DNA of 64,000 bases from Singulisphaera sp. GP187. Lineage in GTDB: Bacteria > Planctomycetota > Phycisphaerae > Phycisphaerales > SM1A02. The stretch covers positions 1 through 64,000 of the forward strand of contig CAMBMO010000006.1 in the NCBI GenBank assembly GCA_945868805.1, written 5' to 3'. The notes below the pieces were generated by a model that had not been told where the DNA came from, made no database searches, and worked only from the letters and a program-made list of their open reading frames with translations. Of this stretch, positions 45,801 through 54,230 are shown one piece after another (within the stretch, counting starts at the first letter, position 1; each line of letters opens with the position of its first letter). The position numbers and the translations under genes were made by a program.

Positions 45801-45938
45801 GGAAAGCTATCGAATGCCGGTTATCTCGCGAAGGCGAGACCCGAAGTCATCGAGCAAACGAGGCAGATGCTTGGCGAAGCGCAAGCAGATCTCGTCGCCG
45901 CACGGCGGGCGCTCGATGTGCTGTCGACGATGGTGTGA
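42831..45938 (+). CDS. valS: valyl-tRNA synthetase
   Basis: ValS charges tRNA-Val. The 1035-residue class I synthetase has the HIGH-type motif HLGH (residues 54-57), the editing-domain segment TVATTRPETMLGDTAVGVNP, the CISRQLWWGHRIPVW block, KMSKS at about 603-607, and the anticodon domain with NFATKLWNASRF. A short C-terminal coiled coil ends the protein. Between KMSKS and the anticodon domain there is an insertion of about 60 residues (about 640-700) not present in E. coli-type ValS. It is longer than most bacterial ValS (about 880-950). Confidence 0.96.
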   Translation: MSEITLAKSYSPSEHEPSVLARWSSANCFHASPTDSGEPYSIFIPPPNVTAALHLGHALNNTLQDVLIRVARMRGMNAMWMPGTDHAGIATQSVVEKRLAAQGKRRTDFSREEFVAKVQEWKDEYESTILAQLKEMGASCDEKRTRFTMDPVCTAAVREAFFLLFQDGLIERGKRIVNWDPVSQTAIADDEVEMEEVDGFFYYLRYPLEDGSGHVTVATTRPETMLGDTAVGVNPRDPRAAGLRGKRVRLPIVDRIIPIVEDDYVVMPVALGGDPADGKSLFASGFLKVTPAHDPNDWELGRRHGLPAINVMAPDASMSDRHGWTDVSPAAQAFVGLSREAARIAIVEWFKKAGLLESVKPYRHSVGHGSRSHVPIEPYLSDQWYVRVTDARLSTSALRAMDPAQFDGSRSGLAGEARDGDGGLKFFPTRYAKTFQHWHEGIRDWCISRQLWWGHRIPVWSKSFDAATAPAAGTWSAQGAAEMRRTLPDGQLELFVCLPESLDATLAPALAAIGFVQDADVLDTWFSSALWPMSTLGWPNSGRFEMDGMLDTFNPSAVLSTAREIITLWVSRMVMFNRYFLNGRLPFRHVFIHCIVQDGFGQKMSKSLANGVDPRDIIATHGADAMRFVLTQMSTATQDVRLPVDVLCPFTQESFAPKTITTDVGHVVAAPVQSCPTDLGRGDLGRKMVSAYGYASGSAVPTADMPLARNTSSRFDAGRNFATKLWNASRFALAQLGTATPSSDSPPAVVPVALADRWILARFARAVDGINGSLAEYQFNPVADALYDFVWRDFCDWYLEAIKPTVKNDPVQQAVLRGVLDGILRIMHPVMPFVTEVLWTPVSAIATAPVRGLELPTSPLAATSRWPTPDASLNDARAIESFERVQSLVIAIRNVRGERQVNDRRKIVLHAPKEVLAIVAEGGGAVETLAGIDRVEAIGASPRPADAVAFPFMGSELCASALVDAVDVGAERKRLEQTIVDRVRVIGGFEGKLSNAGYLAKARPEVIEQTRQMLGEAQADLVAARRALDVLSTMV

Positions 45939-46100
45939 GGTCTCGCCTTACTTTGATTTGCGTGCCCCCTCCGGTTAGGGCAGAATCGAGTGCTCCAGCG
46001 TTCGGTTTTGCCCGTAACGTGGGAGGTGACGAATCGCTCCTCGCGATTGCGATCTGAACTCTTGTACCTTCTCTCGAAGGCTTTCGAACCCGAGACGTCA

Positions 46101-47306
46101 ATGAACCAGGCATCGCTCTTCACTCCGCATCACTGCTCACACAAGATTGACGCCGCACGCTGGCGCGTGGCGTGCTCGTTGGCGACTTTGCTCGCGGTCT
46201 CGCTCGCGTTTGCCGTGGGCTGCGCGGTATCGCAGCCTGCACCCGCAGCAACCTCGGCTCTCGTCAGTGCGCCTGTTGGATCGGTAAGCAGATCGGCGAC
46301 GGGAGACGGTGGTCGCAACTTGACTGTTCGCGCGCCGTCTGCTGCGACAGCTCCGCTCGTTCAACCTTGGAAGAGCGCGACGCGTGATGGACACGAGATC
46401 ATCACCGATCATTCCCGAATTCGCACGACGATCAAGAATGGCGATCTTCGCAAATTTCTTCCGATCTTCACCGAAAACGCGCTCGTTCAGTACACCAGCG
46501 CCCTCGTCGATCTGCCTGCTCCAACGAATCGGCTTGAAACGTACATCTTTGGAAGTCGCGACGAATGGGTCGCGTTCACTCGTGATCGACTCGGTGAAGA
46601 CGCGCAGACATACCTCGGCCTCGGTCGTGGCGGGTACACATCGAATTCTGTGGCGATTCTGTACGACATCGGTCCGACTGACACGCTGACGATTCTCGCG
46701 CACGAAGGGTGGCACCAGTACTCGCAGTCGGTCTTTCGGCAAGAACTTCCTGTTTGGCTCGAAGAAGGAATCTCGACATATATGGAGGGCTATCGAGTCG
46801 ATTCCGCCGGTCAGCCAGTCTTCGCTGCGTGGCGAAACTTCGAACGTTTCGGCGAACTTCGAGACGCCGTTCGTCGCGAGCGGTTGATCCCTCTGGAGAA
46901 GTTGCTCGACCACACCCCACAGCAATTCCTCAACGAAGGTCGTGAACAATTGCTCATCTACTACGCACAGGTCTGGGCGTTGACGCACTTTCTGGCTGAG
47001 GGCGACGGGGGGAAGTATCGAGAGGCGCTCAAAGAGATGTTGAACGACGCGGTGGCTGGGAAGGTTGGATCGTCGCTCGCGGAGCGCATGGGAACGGATG
47101 AAGATCGACGCTCAGTCCAACGGGGAATCTCGCGGGGCGGGCTTCGATCGCTTCCAGGAACTCTCGTCGTTCGCGGGTACTTCTCGCAAAATCTTTCGAC
47201 GCTCGCCGCCGAGTACGACGCGTTTCTTCGACAGATTTGCGCACGTGGTTCGGGCGACGCAATCTGGAAGGGCGTCAGCCCGATTCCGGCTGAATTGCCA
47301 AAATAA
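46101..47306 (+). CDS. DUF1570-like putative zinc metallopeptidase, lipoprotein
   Basis: A 401-residue protein with a lipoprotein-type signal (ACSLATLLAVSLAFAVGC) and a gluzincin-like HExxH motif in ILAHEGWHQYSQ, followed by LPVWLEEGISTYMEGY, where the downstream glutamate would be the third zinc ligand. This arrangement is that of the DUF1570 group common in planctomycetes. It should face the periplasm. ATG 46101 puts the signal near the N-terminus after a polar stretch of about 17 residues. The region between valS and this gene (about 160 bases) shows nothing else clear. Confidence 0.8.
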   Translation: MNQASLFTPHHCSHKIDAARWRVACSLATLLAVSLAFAVGCAVSQPAPAATSALVSAPVGSVSRSATGDGGRNLTVRAPSAATAPLVQPWKSATRDGHEIITDHSRIRTTIKNGDLRKFLPIFTENALVQYTSALVDLPAPTNRLETYIFGSRDEWVAFTRDRLGEDAQTYLGLGRGGYTSNSVAILYDIGPTDTLTILAHEGWHQYSQSVFRQELPVWLEEGISTYMEGYRVDSAGQPVFAAWRNFERFGELRDAVRRERLIPLEKLLDHTPQQFLNEGREQLLIYYAQVWALTHFLAEGDGGKYREALKEMLNDAVAGKVGSSLAERMGTDEDRRSVQRGISRGGLRSLPGTLVVRGYFSQNLSTLAAEYDAFLRQICARGSGDAIWKGVSPIPAELPK

Positions 47307-47356
47307 AGCGACACAAATGTCCACTAAACGCCAATTGCATGGTGTCGTAGACAGAA

Positions 47357-47938
47357 GTGGCGCGGCTCGCCGCCCACCGACGGCTGCTCAACCTGACGCG
47401 AGCAGAACTTGGAAAACAAGCTGGTGTCTCGAAACGAACGATCGCACGGCTTGAAGTCGACGAGTTTGGCCGATTTGGCGGAACCGATATCAAGTTCAAC
47501 TTCGTGAATTTCCCTGTGGACAAGTGGGGCACTGCGGCGAATCCAGTCGTCGACGCTGCCATCGCGGCGGATCCGGCGCTCTCATACATCATCTGCATCT
47601 ATGACAGCATGGCCGGGTATGTGGTGCCGGCACTCGCGGCCGCGAAACTCGATGGCAGGGTGAAAGTCGTTGGCTTCAATGGAACACCGTTCGTGCTTGA
47701 TCTCATTCGAGCCGGCAAGTTTGAGATGACCGTCGGCGAGAGTCTTGAGTGGGTGAGCTACGCGATCGCGGACGCGGAGATGCGACTGATCGGTGGAATG
47801 GGAGCGGTATCGAACATGCACATTCCGCTTCGTATCTTCACCACGGAAAATGCAGCGGAAGCGGGAGTGCCGGCGACCTTCACGAAGGGTTACGGCGATG
47901 CGTTCAAGTCCGACTACGCGAAACTCTGGGGGTTGTGA
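47357..47938 (+). pseudogene. chimeric fragment: HTH head joined to sugar-binding protein C-terminus
   Basis: A 193-codon open frame that looks like two broken genes joined. Residues 1-34 (HRRLLNLTRAELGKQAGVSK then RTIARLE) read as the helix-turn-helix of an XRE-type regulator. From about residue 45 on (INFVNFPVDKWG-like start, then YIICIYDSMAGYVVPALAAA, VKVVGFNGTPFVLDLI, IPLRIFTTENAAEAG) it matches the C-terminal half of a periplasmic sugar-binding protein of an ABC importer. There is no signal peptide and the N-terminal lobe is missing, so it cannot work as a binding protein. No permease or ATPase gene is nearby. A deletion fusing two genes is the simplest reading. Confidence 0.65.
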
Positions 47939-47962
47939 GCCGAGGCGCTGCGCAGTGCCCTG

Positions 47963-48736
47963 TCAGTCCCCTACCCACCGCTTTACAAAATCCGTCCCTC
48001 GTTCCTTCGCATCGAGTGCCATCTTGCCGAAACCCATGTGCTCGTGCGGCGCGCCGGTCGCGGGATATGCGTGCAATTCGATCGTGTCGGGGCGCGACGA
48101 CCGTGCGCGCAGCGCATCCATGAATTGGCGCTGACCTTCGATCGCGACCCACTCGTCTAGTTCAGAGTGCAGCGCGAGCACCGGAATGTCCCGCCACGCC
48201 GAAAGGTGTTCAATCGGATTCAGGCGTGAAACAACCGCAGGCTGGTACATCGCACGTGCGCGCTGACTCTCCCAATCGCCGGTCGTTGATTCGAGCAACA
48301 TTCCCCGAAATGGATGCGGAGTGCATCCGCGGAGCATCGCAGCCATGCCTCCAGCGCTCATGCCACCAATCATCGCGCGCTTTGTGTCGAGACCGAGCGC
48401 TGGCAGTTCGTTCATGATCGCGTCGACCTCGCTCGCCGCTTGCACCACCACATCGAGCGTGCGCGCTCCGTCGTGCAGGTCGAGATCGAGTCGTTCGCCG
48501 TGACCGGGCAAATCGACTGCAACGCATGCAATTCCAGCGCGAACGAGTCGCAGGTAGCGCCCTGGGTCGAGTTCCTTCGTCACCGTTCGTCCATGAAACC
48601 ACAGAAGAAACGGCAGGGGACCGCTCGTCACAACATCCGGCCGCATCACCACAACAGGCACAGTGCCACCGACAAGCCTGCACCATTGACTCGCGCGCTG
48701 CAGAGATGACGGGAACTGCCCGTGACGATTTGTCAT
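47963..48736 (-). CDS. alpha/beta hydrolase (prolyl oligopeptidase-like or dienelactone hydrolase-like)
   Basis: A 257-residue serine hydrolase. LWFHGRTVTKELD supplies the oxyanion region, GMSAGG the nucleophile elbow (Ser about 126), HSELDEWV the acid and APHEHMGF the histidine, giving a full catalytic triad. Substrate unknown. It starts three bases after the rsmD stop on the same strand and so is probably co-transcribed with it. No signal peptide is visible, so it is likely cytoplasmic. Confidence 0.83.
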   Translation of the reverse strand: MTNRHGQFPSSLQRASQWCRLVGGTVPVVVMRPDVVTSGPLPFLLWFHGRTVTKELDPGRYLRLVRAGIACVAVDLPGHGERLDLDLHDGARTLDVVVQAASEVDAIMNELPALGLDTKRAMIGGMSAGGMAAMLRGCTPHPFRGMLLESTTGDWESQRARAMYQPAVVSRLNPIEHLSAWRDIPVLALHSELDEWVAIEGQRQFMDALRARSSRPDTIELHAYPATGAPHEHMGFGKMALDAKERGTDFVKRWVGD

Positions 48737-48739
48737 CGG

Positions 48740-49357
48740 CTAGTTCGCCGCCGTGTCGCCCGCTTCGATGCTCTTGGCGGACCCCCGCTGTGGCGCGTAG
48801 AGGAAGACATGCTGCTGCGCACCATATTCATGGGCTTCCGGACCGACGAAACCTGGGATCGAATAGTCGACTTCTTTCAAGTATTCGGGCGAACGCAAGA
48901 CGACGAATGCTTTCTCCGCAAGGACTGGCCTCAGATTCGCGATGTGGCTGAGCACGCGCTGGCGTGTCTCCTCGTTGGTCATCATCTCGTATGGCGGATC
49001 GACGAAGACAATGTCGACGGGCTGTGGCGCCGCTGCAATACAACCTGGACCGAGCGCATCCGTCTGGACCCACTGCACACGATCACCGCAACCAAGCGTG
49101 TGGATATTGGCGCGCAAGTACTCGCCAACTTGCCGATTCTGCTCGACGCAGACGACTTTGCTGGCTCCGCGGCTCGCGGCTTCAAGGCCCATCGTTCCGA
49201 CACCTGCAAAGACATCAAGTACCCGCGCGCCCTCAAACCATCCGCGCAGTATGTTGAAGATTGCTTCCTTGGTGCGCGAACCCATTGGCCGAGTCTGCGT
49301 GCCATCTGGAATCTGAAGTGTCCGCGATCGATATTCGCCACTGAGTATCTGGAGCAT
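48740..49357 (-). CDS. rsmD: 16S rRNA (guanine-966-N2)-methyltransferase
   Basis: RsmD methylates G966 of 16S rRNA. The 205-residue protein has the N-terminal ILSGEYRSRTLQIP, RPMGSRTKEAIFNIL, the SAM loop VLDVFAGVGTMGLEAASRGA, and the catalytic DPPY in VFVDPPYEM. All are in family order. The ATG at 49357 precedes the family's first strand directly; a longer upstream reading overlaps the divergent gene. An alpha/beta hydrolase follows at once. Confidence 0.93.
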   Translation of the reverse strand: MLQILSGEYRSRTLQIPDGTQTRPMGSRTKEAIFNILRGWFEGARVLDVFAGVGTMGLEAASRGASKVVCVEQNRQVGEYLRANIHTLGCGDRVQWVQTDALGPGCIAAAPQPVDIVFVDPPYEMMTNEETRQRVLSHIANLRPVLAEKAFVVLRSPEYLKEVDYSIPGFVGPEAHEYGAQQHVFLYAPQRGSAKSIEAGDTAAN

Positions 49358-49436
49358 GAGGGGCAATCGTATGGATTTCCAGTCAGATCGGACATGCGGT
49401 CGCATCTGCTGTCGCACTGCGAGTAACTTCAAGTTC

Positions 49437-50555
49437 ATGTCCATATCACTCTTGATCGCGCTCTTTTTTATCGTTCGTCCGCCTCCCAGTTCAACCGCAC
49501 TCGCCGAGTCCGTGGACACCGCAATCGCAAAGATCGTCGAGATGCAAGAAGGACCCAACAAGGGCGAGTGGCCATACGAGGGGGTCTATAGAGTTCGTGG
49601 CGGAATCCCGTTCGGGTATCGCATTGGTGGCACATCAATCGTTGGCGAGGCGATTCTGCGAGCACCCAGTTATGCGTCGCACCCGGAGCGCATCGCTGCC
49701 ATCGCACGTGCAACGGAATTCGTATGCGCCGGGATCGACGAACCTCTGCTTCAAGTGACAACCTATGAGGGTGGCTATGACGTGCGTCCCTGGGCATCGT
49801 GTTACGGCGCACGGTTCCTGCTCGCGCTTGAAGCACACCATGCCGTTCCCGCCGGGATGGAATCGAGCGTGAAGAAGGCGCTCAACTGGTATCTGGATTC
49901 CTTGCAGAAATTCGAAATTCCGCAGGTCGGCGGATGGAATTACGCTCGCGAACCTGGGGCAGAGACGCCAAGTGCGACAAGCGGATTTATGACCCCTGCG
50001 TGCCTGCAGACGCTATTCGAGGCGAAGGCGCAGGGGTACGCGGTGGATGATGGCGTCGTGAAGCGTGCGCTCGACGCGATGGAACTCTGCCGGACTTCCG
50101 ATGGCAATTTCACTTACTCCACGAAAACGCAGGCGAAGATGCAGTCAAGGATGATTCCAGGGGCAGTGGGGCGGATGTGCGCGAGCGAAGCGGCGCTCTA
50201 CCTCGCTGGTCGAAGCGATCAAGCGCAACTCAAGGTCGCCGTCGTAGATTTCATCCGTTACTGGGGAGAATTGGAAAAGCGTCGTGCGAAGAATGGGACG
50301 CACGCGGCGCCTTACGGCGTCGCTCCCTACTACTTCTGGTACGCGCACTATCACGCGGCACAGGCGGCGGAGTTGCTCGAGGAATCTGACCGAGCGAGCC
50401 TGCGCCAACAACTGAACTGGCTTCTCTGGCAAACACGGTCGCCCGAGGGAACGTGGAACGACCGAGTCTTCCCTCGGTCGGCGGCATATGGGTCCGCCAT
50501 GGCGGTGATGTCGGTGCTGATGCCAGAGACCGCCACGCCAGCTCAGTGGAAGTGA
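49437..50555 (+). CDS. secreted alpha-alpha toroid protein (terpene cyclase/prenyltransferase-like fold)
   Basis: A 372-residue protein with a signal peptide (MSISLLIALFFIV then PPPSSTALAES). The mature part shows repeated helical pairs with QW-like elements (IVEMQEGPNKGEW, LQKFEIPQVGGW, LCRTSDGNF, WQTRSPEGTW), the pattern of squalene-hopene cyclase and prenyltransferase folds. The cyclase DxDD motif is absent and the protein is secreted, so it is not a hopene cyclase; similar secreted proteins are common and uncharacterised in planctomycetes. It diverges from rsmD, with speA about 50 bases downstream on the same strand. Confidence 0.75.
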   Translation: MSISLLIALFFIVRPPPSSTALAESVDTAIAKIVEMQEGPNKGEWPYEGVYRVRGGIPFGYRIGGTSIVGEAILRAPSYASHPERIAAIARATEFVCAGIDEPLLQVTTYEGGYDVRPWASCYGARFLLALEAHHAVPAGMESSVKKALNWYLDSLQKFEIPQVGGWNYAREPGAETPSATSGFMTPACLQTLFEAKAQGYAVDDGVVKRALDAMELCRTSDGNFTYSTKTQAKMQSRMIPGAVGRMCASEAALYLAGRSDQAQLKVAVVDFIRYWGELEKRRAKNGTHAAPYGVAPYYFWYAHYHAAQAAELLEESDRASLRQQLNWLLWQTRSPEGTWNDRVFPRSAAYGSAMAVMSVLMPETATPAQWK

Positions 50556-50606
50556 GAGAATTTTTCGACGGTCCGGGAGCGAACATGTATAGCATTCCCA
50601 CCAACT

Positions 50607-52661
50607 ATGCCCCCAACCAAGACTCCTGAAGCTCCAACAATCACGCCTCCCGCCATCAGTGGAAGTGCTGCAGTTTCGACCGAGCCGATTCGTACCAAGC
50701 CCGGACAAGCATCGCTCGAAGGCGGATGGACCATCGACGATTCGGCAGAGATGTATCAAACTCGCTTGTGGGGTAAGGGATTCTTCGACATCAACGCGAA
50801 GGGGCACACGGTTGTTCGTCCGACGCGTACCCTCGGTCATGAGATTGACCTGTTCGATGTCGTCAGCGGCATGCGCGAACGAGGTCTCAATACGCCGGTC
50901 CTTCTTCACTTCAGCGATTTGCTCGAGCGTCGCATGCGAGATATGCGCGAAGCGTTTACAAACGCGATCACTGAGAACAATTACAAGGGCTCTTATCTTG
51001 GCGTCTATCCGATCAAGGTGAATCAGCAGCGACGCGTCGTCGAAGAGGTCCGAAAGTACGGAGTAGAACTCGGATTCGGTCTCGAAGTTGGATCGAAACC
51101 AGAACTGCTCGCGGTGATGGGACTGACGACCGATTCTCCAGATCGCCTGATCATCTGCAACGGCTTCAAGGAAGAGAAGTACATCGAATTCGTGACACTT
51201 GCGGCGAAACTCGGTCGCAACATCATTCCAGTCATCGAAAACATGGGCGAATTGAAGTTGATCGTCGAGTATGCAGACCGACTCGGCGTGCGCCCCAAGA
51301 TCGGCGTGCGGATGAATCTCGCGACGCCTGGTGCGGGTCGCTGGCGCCATTCGTCTGGCGTGAAGGCAAAGTTCGGCCTCTCGCTTACGGAGGCCCTCGA
51401 AACGCTGGACTATCTGAAGGAACGCGGCATGGCCGATTGCCTACAGCTACTCCACTGCCACATGGGATCGCAGATCCACGACATCCGCCAAGTAAATTCA
51501 GGTGTGAACGAGCTCGCGCGCATTTATGTCGAGCTCGTCAAGCTGGGTGCGGGAATGAAATACCTCGATGTCGGCGGTGGCATGGGTATCGACTATGACG
51601 GCAGTCAGACCGCGTTTGAGTTTTCGACAAATTATTCGCTTGCCGAATACGCAAGCTCGATCGTCTACAAGGCGATGAGTGTTTGCGACGAGGAAGGTGT
51701 TGAGCATCCAATCATCGTCACCGAATCTGGCCGTGCGATGGTCGCACAGCAATCAGTACTCATCTTCGATGTCCTTGGGTCGAATCGACCGGATCGATCG
51801 GCACCGCCAGCAACGCTGACGGGGCTTCCGCTTGTCGACGGCGAACTGCCGCGACCGTTGATCGATCTTTGGGAACTTCACCAGTCCATCAGTGAACGTC
51901 GGTTGCTCGAGCAGTACCACGACGCGCTCGAAGCCCGCGAAGAGGCGATGCGACTCTTCTCGGTTGGATACCTGCCGCTGCAGCACCGTGCGATCATTGA
52001 TCAGCTCTTTTGGTCGATTTGCGCGAAGATCCGAGACAAGGCCAAGGATATGGGCGCGCATATGCCCGAGGAATTGTCCGACCTCGATTCGACGCTCAGC
52101 GACACGTATTTCTGCAATTTGTCGATCTTCCAGAGTCTGCCTGATATCTGGGCGATCAATCAGCTCTTTCCAATCATGCCGATTCATCGGCTCGATGAAA
52201 AGCCGACTCGCAAGGCGACTCTCGCAGATATCACCTGCGACTCCGATGGCAAGATCGATCGATTTGTCGACGACCACGACATCAAGAAGTTCGTCGAATT
52301 GCACGAGTACAAGGATGGATCGACTTACTTGCTCGGGGCATTCCTCGTGGGTGCGTACCAGGAAACCCTCGGCGACCTTCATAACCTCTTTGGTGATACG
52401 CATGTCGCACACATCAAGCTCGACGAGAATGGACAGTGGTGGGTTGACGAAATCATCGAAGGCGATTCGATCGCAGAAGTCCTGAAGTACGTTCAGTTCG
52501 ACGCGACGCAGCTCGGCGCGCAGATTCGGCGCGAGTGCGAACGTGCGGTTCGCAAGAAGCAACTTAGCCCCAAAGAGAGCAAGTTGTTTATGAAGATCTA
52601 CGAAGGTGGTCTCGCGGGATACACCTATCTCGAACCGAATCGCACGCTCACGGACGGGTAA
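50607..52661 (+). CDS. speA: biosynthetic arginine decarboxylase
   Basis: SpeA converts arginine to agmatine, the first step of one polyamine route. The 684-residue protein has the PLP lysine in GVYPIKVNQQR (about residue 136), GFGLEVGSKPELL, the LLHCHMGSQIHDI and YLDVGGGMGIDYDG segments, and the active-site VTESGRAM. The length agrees with the biosynthetic family (about 630-680). The first 40 residues are a Pro/Thr-rich extension; a later start is possible. No agmatinase or agmatine deiminase gene is in the window. Confidence 0.95.
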   Translation: MPPTKTPEAPTITPPAISGSAAVSTEPIRTKPGQASLEGGWTIDDSAEMYQTRLWGKGFFDINAKGHTVVRPTRTLGHEIDLFDVVSGMRERGLNTPVLLHFSDLLERRMRDMREAFTNAITENNYKGSYLGVYPIKVNQQRRVVEEVRKYGVELGFGLEVGSKPELLAVMGLTTDSPDRLIICNGFKEEKYIEFVTLAAKLGRNIIPVIENMGELKLIVEYADRLGVRPKIGVRMNLATPGAGRWRHSSGVKAKFGLSLTEALETLDYLKERGMADCLQLLHCHMGSQIHDIRQVNSGVNELARIYVELVKLGAGMKYLDVGGGMGIDYDGSQTAFEFSTNYSLAEYASSIVYKAMSVCDEEGVEHPIIVTESGRAMVAQQSVLIFDVLGSNRPDRSAPPATLTGLPLVDGELPRPLIDLWELHQSISERRLLEQYHDALEAREEAMRLFSVGYLPLQHRAIIDQLFWSICAKIRDKAKDMGAHMPEELSDLDSTLSDTYFCNLSIFQSLPDIWAINQLFPIMPIHRLDEKPTRKATLADITCDSDGKIDRFVDDHDIKKFVELHEYKDGSTYLLGAFLVGAYQETLGDLHNLFGDTHVAHIKLDENGQWWVDEIIEGDSIAEVLKYVQFDATQLGAQIRRECERAVRKKQLSPKESKLFMKIYEGGLAGYTYLEPNRTLTDG

Positions 52662-52786
52662 GCACGGGGGCGAGGATTCAACCCGGAAGGCAGGGTGATC
52701 GCCGAGAGAGTGCAGCACGTTTGCTCCAGAGTTGCCAGTTAAATCGCGCTTAGTATTTCTACACTTTGGTGTATGCCGCTTGGGTT

Positions 52787-53304
52787 TCAGATGTGTGATT
52801 CAAGCAGTTGGCATGGGTCGCATACTCTCAATCCAATTCCCCAGCCCATCACTCGGCGCCGAAGCGCAATCGATGCGGCGTCCGACGAGAAAAACCGTCG
52901 TCGCCAGAACCACGCGCTGAGCACCATCATTCCCGCACTCTGAAATCCCCACATCGGCCAAGAGAGAACGGCGATGATCCAGTTCACCGTGCGAAACACA
53001 AGCCGATCGACCCACGGTCCATCTTGCGCCGAGACGCGCTCGGCGTTCGTCCAGATCTCGGATCCGGGGTTGAATCCAGCCGCGATGAGCGCGTCGAGCC
53101 GAGGACACAGGCAAACAACAATGGAGTGACCCCGAGCATGATGACCGCAGTCCACTTGAGCGCGCGGTCGCTCAGTCGATGCGTCGCAACGACAATCCAG
53201 CCCACGATTGCGTAGATGAACAGAATGTCCCCGTACCAGATGAGAACCGCGTGTAGGACTCCGAATCCCGCGAGCGTCGCGAGCCTTCGAGTCGCGAACT
53301 TCCA
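52787..53304 (-). pseudogene. degraded DUF418 family membrane protein
   Basis: Two reading frames on the minus strand together resemble the C-terminal half of a DUF418 protein. From 53304 down, one frame reads RRLATLAGFGVLHAVLIWYG, DILFIYAIVGW and ALKWTAVIMLGVTPLLFACV. Near 53100 the match moves to another frame with SEIWTNAERVSAQDGPWVD, then FRTVNWIIAVLSWPMWGF and RVMGWGIGL. A stop codon directly precedes the first fragment (53305-53307), so the N-terminal half is gone, and the C-terminus is also cut. At least one frameshift plus truncation mark it as a pseudogene. The rest of the 690-base gap between speA and scpA shows no gene. Confidence 0.65.
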
Positions 53305-53351
53305 TCATGATCGTCCGTGCGCAGCGACCCGACCGAGCGAACCCTCGTCGG

Positions 53352-54200
53352 TCACGATGTCGAGTCTGGCGAATGAACCGCAGAGACGGGTGTACTGCCC
53401 GTTGGCATCTCGGTCCCTGGTTCCGGGCTCAATTGCAGAAGTTCGATTTCGATGTCCGCATCGCCGTCGTCCTGTCGAACCGCGACTTGTTGCTGCCGGG
53501 CGAGTTCGAGGAGCGCGAGGAAGAGTCCAATCATCTCGCCTCGCGACCTTCCCGAAAAAATCTGCCCCATGGTCATTCGACGACGCTCGGAATGCGCGAG
53601 TCGATCCACGAGATCAGCCTGATGCAGACTGATGGGAGTGTCGTCGTACTCGACGCGGTGGTCGCCGAGCCGCGAGATGTCGACGGACTGCATGATGCGC
53701 TCAAACGACTCGACTAGATCGAGCACGTGTGCATCCTCGATCTCGACCGAGAACTCATGATCCGCCAGCTCAGCTGGATCTGGTGCCATACCGCCGCCGT
53801 GCGAACCTGCGCCGTATCGACGCGCACTCTCGAGGCGAAGTCGGTCAAGCGTTCCCGCAGCGGTCCGGAACTGCTGATACGCCAGCAACTGCTGCACAAG
53901 TTCGAAGCGGGGATCGGCGGATTCCCGTCGCTCGACTGACGGCATGTCATCGATGGCACGTCGCGGTGCAAGTGTTCTGCTCTTGATCTCGACGAGAGTC
54001 GCAGCCATCACCAAGAATTCGCCGGCGAGTTCAACATCGACCCGGTGAATGTTCTTCAGAAACCCGAAGTATTGTTCGGTGATCATCGCGATCGGAATGT
54101 CAGAGATGTCGACTTCGGATCGGCGCACGAGGAAGAGCAGAAGATCGAGTGGCCCCTGAAAACTGGAGAGCCGAACTTCGTAGTCATCTTGCAGTGCCAT
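53352..54200 (-). CDS. scpA: segregation and condensation protein A
   Basis: ScpA is the kleisin that joins SMC with ScpB in chromosome condensation. The 282-residue protein has the N-terminal FQGPLDLLLFLVRRSEVDI and ITEQYFGFL, the AATLVEIKSRTL segment, a variable middle with RFELVQQLLAYQQFRTAAGT, and a C-terminal winged-helix-like region with MIGLFLALLELARQQQVAV. The ATG at 54200 matches the family start. It diverges from kdsD (31 bases between), so promoters must be compact. scpB is not in the window. Confidence 0.92.
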   Translation of the reverse strand: MALQDDYEVRLSSFQGPLDLLLFLVRRSEVDISDIPIAMITEQYFGFLKNIHRVDVELAGEFLVMAATLVEIKSRTLAPRRAIDDMPSVERRESADPRFELVQQLLAYQQFRTAAGTLDRLRLESARRYGAGSHGGGMAPDPAELADHEFSVEIEDAHVLDLVESFERIMQSVDISRLGDHRVEYDDTPISLHQADLVDRLAHSERRRMTMGQIFSGRSRGEMIGLFLALLELARQQQVAVRQDDGDADIEIELLQLSPEPGTEMPTGSTPVSAVHSPDSTS

Positions 54201-54230
54201 CCGTGCAAGGTATCCGCTAACCTTGAGCGA

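Noticed and set aside
49437-50555. Squalene-hopene cyclase as part of the C30 lipid pathway
   Set aside because: It is exported, only about 370 residues long and lacks DxDD, so only the fold resemblance remains.
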